Assembly: GCA_013361075.1 (NCBI GenBank) | Contig: JABWAJ010000244.1 | Coordinates: 1-7,988 of the forward strand | Length of the DNA stretch: 7,988 bases | Direction of reading: 5' to 3' | Origin: Saprospiraceae bacterium | GTDB taxonomy: Bacteria; Bacteroidota; Bacteroidia; Chitinophagales; Saprospiraceae | Shown here: positions 5,481-7,988 of the stretch, piece by piece | Numbering within the stretch: position 1 is the first letter of the stretch | Layout: every line of letters begins with the position of its first letter | Translations under genes and position numbers: made by a program | The notes under the pieces: model-generated | Told to the model about the DNA's origin: nothing | The model's database searches: none | Seen by the model: the letters and a program-made list of their open reading frames with translations, nothing else

Positions 5481-5521
5481 TATTTTTCAACACCCTTTTG
5501 TCCTAAAAAAAATCCAGCATC

Positions 5522-7159
5522 ATGAGAGTACTCGTGTGTGTGTTAGCGGCGTTTTGTTCCCTTACGCAGCTGCATGCCCAGGCAAATTGTTTGCAGGGCG
5601 ATTGCAAAAACGGTTATGGCGTTTGCCTCTACCCCAATGTGGGTAAGTATGCGGGCGACTTTCAAAACGGCAAAATGCACGGGAAAGGCATTTTGTACTA
5701 CACAGACGGTACAAAATACATCGGCCATTGGGCCGACCACTACCGGGAAGGTGAAGGGCGTATGGTTTTTGCCAGCGGTGATGAATACCTTGGTCAGTTT
5801 GTCCGCAACAAAATGCAGGGGCAAGGTGTGATGGAGTTCATCAACGGCAACCGTTACGAGGGTAACTGGCTCGACAGCAAACCACATGGCCGGGGCATAT
5901 TTCAATACGCCAACGGCGATCGCTACGAAGGAGATTTTTTCAACGGTCAGCGGCACGGATCCGGTGCCATGGTTTATGCAGACGGCTCCCGCTACGAAGG
6001 CGAATGGGCTGCCGGTAACCGCCATGGCGAAGGGCTGCTGATTTTTGCAAGCGGAGAAACCATCCGTGGTGTTTGGGTGGATGACCAGTACCAAATGGAT
6101 TTTGCGCGGTATGGTTATGCCGGAGACACGGCTACGCTGCGCAACTGCAACCTGGTGAATTGCGCAAACGGCAAAGGCAAATATGCTTACCGCGACGGCA
6201 ACCGCTACATCGGTGATTTTTACAATGGCGTTCCACAGGGCGTTGGCACGGTCTATTACAAAAGCGGCGACCGCTATGAAGGCGGCTGGAAACAAAACCA
6301 GCCCCACGGAGAAGGCATCATGTACTACGTCAATGGCAGGGTAACCGGCGCGTTGTGGGATTTTGGCAAACCGGTAAAAAAGCTCTTTTTTGAAGAACAG
6401 GAAAAAGGCAGCATCGTGATTTCAGCAGAACAGAGCCAGGAAGTGAGGATTTGGGCGGTCATCATTGGCGCTGCGCACTACAACACCATGCCCGTTCTGA
6501 AGTATACCGATGATGACGCTTATCAGTTGTATGCCTTTATGAAAAGCCCGGAGGGTGGTGCTCTGCCCGATCATCAGATTACCCTGCTTATTGATGAAGA
6601 GGCAACCCGGGCCAATATCCTCCAATCCATGCGCAGTGTATTTTTTAAAGCCGATGAAAACGACGTTGTCTTGTTTTATTTTTCCGGACATGGCCTGCCG
6701 GGAGCTTTCCTGCCCATTGATTACGATGGCATCAACAACACCTTGTCACACGAAGAGGTCCGCGAAATTTTAAAAATCAGCAAAGCCAAGCACAAACTGG
6801 TTTTGGCGGATGCGTGCCACTCCGGTACCCTCATGCAGGTAAAAACTCCGGGTTACATCACACTTGAAAAGTTTTATAAAGCGTTTGAAGATACGCAGGG
6901 CGGAACCGCACTGTTGCTTTCTTCAAAGGGAGAGGAGTTTTCATTGGAAGACGGCGGCCTGCGCTCGGGCATTTTCAGCCATTTCCTCATCCGGGGCCTC
7001 AAGGGCGAAGCGGATACGGATGAGAATAAAATTGTGACCATCAAAGAATTGTTTGATTTTGTGTTTCAAAGAGTGCGCCGGTATACCGCCAATGTTCAAA
7101 CGCCGACCCTTTCGGGAAAGTACGATCCGAGAATGCCGGTAGCCATGGTGCGCCCGTAG
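5522..7159 (+). CDS. Secreted MORN-repeat protein with C-terminal caspase-like (C14) protease domain
   Basis: A 545-residue protein in three parts. Residues 1-19 are a signal peptide (hydrophobic core VLVCVLAAFC, likely cut at LHA|Q). Residues about 43-180 hold six MORN repeats of about 23 residues of the form Y-x-G-x-[FW]-x-x-x-x-x-x-G-x-G, and a second block of two or more lies at about 220-283. Each block is headed by C-x4-C-x-N-G (C23/C28 and C209/C214). Residues about 308-545 are a caspase-fold domain: the strand WAVIIGAAHY, His390 in FYFSGHG and Cys432 in LADACHSG form the expected catalytic dyad, and LSSKGEEFSLED plus GIFSHFLIRGLKG are typical late motifs. The signal peptide puts the protease outside the cytoplasm. 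No type IX secretion sorting domain is seen at the C-terminus. Substrate and role are unknown; a paralogue follows. Confidence 0.93.
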   Translation: MRVLVCVLAAFCSLTQLHAQANCLQGDCKNGYGVCLYPNVGKYAGDFQNGKMHGKGILYYTDGTKYIGHWADHYREGEGRMVFASGDEYLGQFVRNKMQGQGVMEFINGNRYEGNWLDSKPHGRGIFQYANGDRYEGDFFNGQRHGSGAMVYADGSRYEGEWAAGNRHGEGLLIFASGETIRGVWVDDQYQMDFARYGYAGDTATLRNCNLVNCANGKGKYAYRDGNRYIGDFYNGVPQGVGTVYYKSGDRYEGGWKQNQPHGEGIMYYVNGRVTGALWDFGKPVKKLFFEEQEKGSIVISAEQSQEVRIWAVIIGAAHYNTMPVLKYTDDDAYQLYAFMKSPEGGALPDHQITLLIDEEATRANILQSMRSVFFKADENDVVLFYFSGHGLPGAFLPIDYDGINNTLSHEEVREILKISKAKHKLVLADACHSGTLMQVKTPGYITLEKFYKAFEDTQGGTALLLSSKGEEFSLEDGGLRSGIFSHFLIRGLKGEADTDENKIVTIKELFDFVFQRVRRYTANVQTPTLSGKYDPRMPVAMVRP

Positions 7160-7192
7160 GGGCGCCTCTTGCAGGGCCCAACCCGGTGCCCC
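7156..7192 (+). repeat. GTAGGG-type intergenic repeat, copy B, with foldback
   Basis: GTAGGGGCGCC, CTTGCAG and GGCCCA match copy A at 3065-3090 in the same order. Here GGGGCGCC (7159-7166) can pair with GGTGCCCC (7185-7192), eight pairs with one G-T. As in copy A, the TAG of GTAGGG is the stop codon of the upstream gene. No T run follows, so it is not a classical terminator. Confidence 0.6.
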
Positions 7193-7219
7193 TCGTGATC
7201 GATGTCGAAGACAATCGGC

Positions 7220-7275
7220 TGTTCGTTGTTCCCCGGTCGTTGAGCGGAGTCGAAACGACAGGGGAACAGCGAACA
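7220..7275. repeat. REP-like long hairpin between the MORN genes
   Basis: GTTCGTTGTTCCCC (7221-7234) pairs with GGGGAACAGCGAAC (7261-7274), 14 pairs with one G-T, plus T7220-A7275. After one mismatch GTCGTT (7236-7241) pairs with AACGAC (7254-7259), leaving the 12-base loop GAGCGGAGTCGA. Neither strand has a T run behind the stem. The inner GTCGTTGAGCGGAGTCGA wording resembles dispersed palindromic repeats seen in many bacterial genomes; assignment to such a family is from memory, not from a search. Confidence 0.75.
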
Positions 7276-7305
7276 ACCATCAACACTCAACCAAAAAACC
7301 ACCGA

Positions 7306-7332
7306 TTGTCTGCGTAAATATTACTAACTTCG
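7306..7332 (+). promoter_or_regulatory. Candidate promoter of the second MORN gene
   Basis: TAACTTCG at 7325-7332 matches TAnnTTTG in seven of eight positions and TTG at 7306-7308 lies 16 bases upstream, slightly short. The start would be near 7339, about 17 bases before the ATG at 7356. This suggests the second gene is transcribed on its own rather than only by read-through. Confidence 0.45.
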
Positions 7333-7355
7333 TGAATCAGTAAGTACCACTCACT

Positions 7356-7988
7356 ATGAAACAAATTTTGCTTGTCCCAATCCTGATTCTTTCGATGATC
7401 CATTTGGCAAAAGCCCAATGCCTGTCGGGCAATTGTCAGAACGGAAACGGCGTTTTCCTGCTTGCCAGCGGAGATCGCTATATCGGACAGTTCAGGGACG
7501 GCAAAATTCAGGGAACAGGCAGTTGTTTCTACACCGATGGCAGCCGTTATCAGGGAGAGTGGGAAGAAGGACTCCCGAATGGCAAAGGCACCAGGGTAGC
7601 CCGCGACGGCTCCCGGCAGGAAGGGGAATGGCGCAAAGGAAAATTTGTCCGTACCCTGCAAATGGAACTCATCCAGAAAGGCATCACCGATAAATCGCAA
7701 ACCGGCTGTATTTCAGGCGACTGTACCAATGGCAAAGGCATCCATGTTTACGCCAGTGGTGCCGTCTATATCGGCGATTTTCTGAATGGCGAAATACACG
7801 GCATCGGGGTCTGTTATTACCCCGACGGCAGCAAATACCAGGGCGAATGGGTGCACCGCTACCCGGAAGGCCGTGGTACAAAAACCTATGCCGACAAAAC
7901 CACCCGAACGGGAGCCTGGAAAAAAGGACAACCTGTAGATGAAAGAGGCCGGATCGTAGACGTTGTTGCCCAGCACAACGACAATTCC
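7356..7988 (+). CDS. Secreted MORN-repeat protein, paralogue of the upstream gene, C-terminus beyond the window
   Basis: Open from the ATG at 7356 to the window end, 211 codons with no stop. Residues 1-20 are a signal peptide (ILLVPILILSMIHLAKA, likely cut at AKA|Q). Two MORN blocks follow: about 42-97 (YIGQFRDG, YQGEWEEG, QEGEWRKG) and about 138-193 (YIGDFLNG, YQGEWVHR, TGAWKKG). Each is headed by the cysteine motif C-x4-C-x-N-G-x-G (C22/C27, C118/C123), as in the upstream protein. After the second block comes GQPVDERGRIVDVVAQ, which parallels the linker that precedes the caspase domain upstream, so a caspase-like domain may follow; this is inference. It starts 196 bases after the stop of the first MORN gene. 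Confidence 0.9.
   Translation, partial: MKQILLVPILILSMIHLAKAQCLSGNCQNGNGVFLLASGDRYIGQFRDGKIQGTGSCFYTDGSRYQGEWEEGLPNGKGTRVARDGSRQEGEWRKGKFVRTLQMELIQKGITDKSQTGCISGDCTNGKGIHVYASGAVYIGDFLNGEIHGIGVCYYPDGSKYQGEWVHRYPEGRGTKTYADKTTRTGAWKKGQPVDERGRIVDVVAQHNDNS

Noticed and set aside
5522..5590. Lipoprotein signal in the MORN-caspase protein
   Set aside because: Cys23 is preceded by QAN rather than a lipobox of the L-[AS]-[GA]-C kind; ordinary signal peptidase cleavage at LHA|Q fits better.
5543..6307. 254-codon open frame on the minus strand inside the MORN repeats
   Set aside because: It is the complement of a repetitive MORN coding region; the product is low in normal motifs and rich in V and A, and the plus-strand protein has a clear signal peptide and domains.
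5522..7159. Defence-type (CRISPR- or gasdermin-linked) caspase
   Set aside because: The protein has a signal peptide and no effector, sensor or pore-former gene beside it, so a cytoplasmic abortive-infection role is not supported.

Overview
The window looks like a chromosomal stretch of a member of the Bacteroidota. Four minus-strand or plus-strand genes and the tRNA are preceded by matches to the Bacteroidota promoter (TTG or TTTG, about 19 bases, then TAnnTTTG), Shine-Dalgarno sequences are mostly missing, and the proteins have the look of this phylum. The secreted MORN/caspase-like proteins and the style of the intergenic repeats would suit a Saprospiria-type organism, but that finer placement is inference.

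Layout. (1) Bases 1-2040, minus strand, hold the head of the division and cell wall (dcw) cluster: mraZ, rsmH, ftsL and the first 18 codons of a penicillin-binding transpeptidase (ftsI). A TACTTTTG -10-like box and three MraZ-box-like heptamers at exact 10-base spacing lie in front of mraZ and argue for a GTG start at 1936. (2) Bases 2212-3090, plus strand, hold a lone PaaG-type enoyl-CoA hydratase/isomerase gene. Its promoter is built partly from a TTGCCCY heptamer array. (3) Bases 3131-5107, minus strand, hold mlaE and mlaF (permease and ATPase of an Mla-type lipid transporter, with no mlaD beside them), then tRNA-Leu(GAG), which ends at a hairpin terminator shared with the convergent paaG-like gene. 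(4) Bases 5108-5521 are noncoding and carry two 7-base-period arrays pointing in opposite directions. (5) Bases 5522-7988, plus strand, hold two paralogous secreted MORN-repeat proteins. The first is complete and ends in a caspase-like (C14) protease domain with its His/Cys dyad. The second runs off the window.

The dcw genes serve septal peptidoglycan synthesis and mlaEF serves outer membrane lipid homeostasis; these are ordinary envelope functions. The unusual content is the tandem MORN-caspase locus and a rich set of small repeats: two families of heptamer arrays, a GTAGGG-type repeat that supplies the stop codon of two different genes, and a REP-like long hairpin between the two MORN genes.
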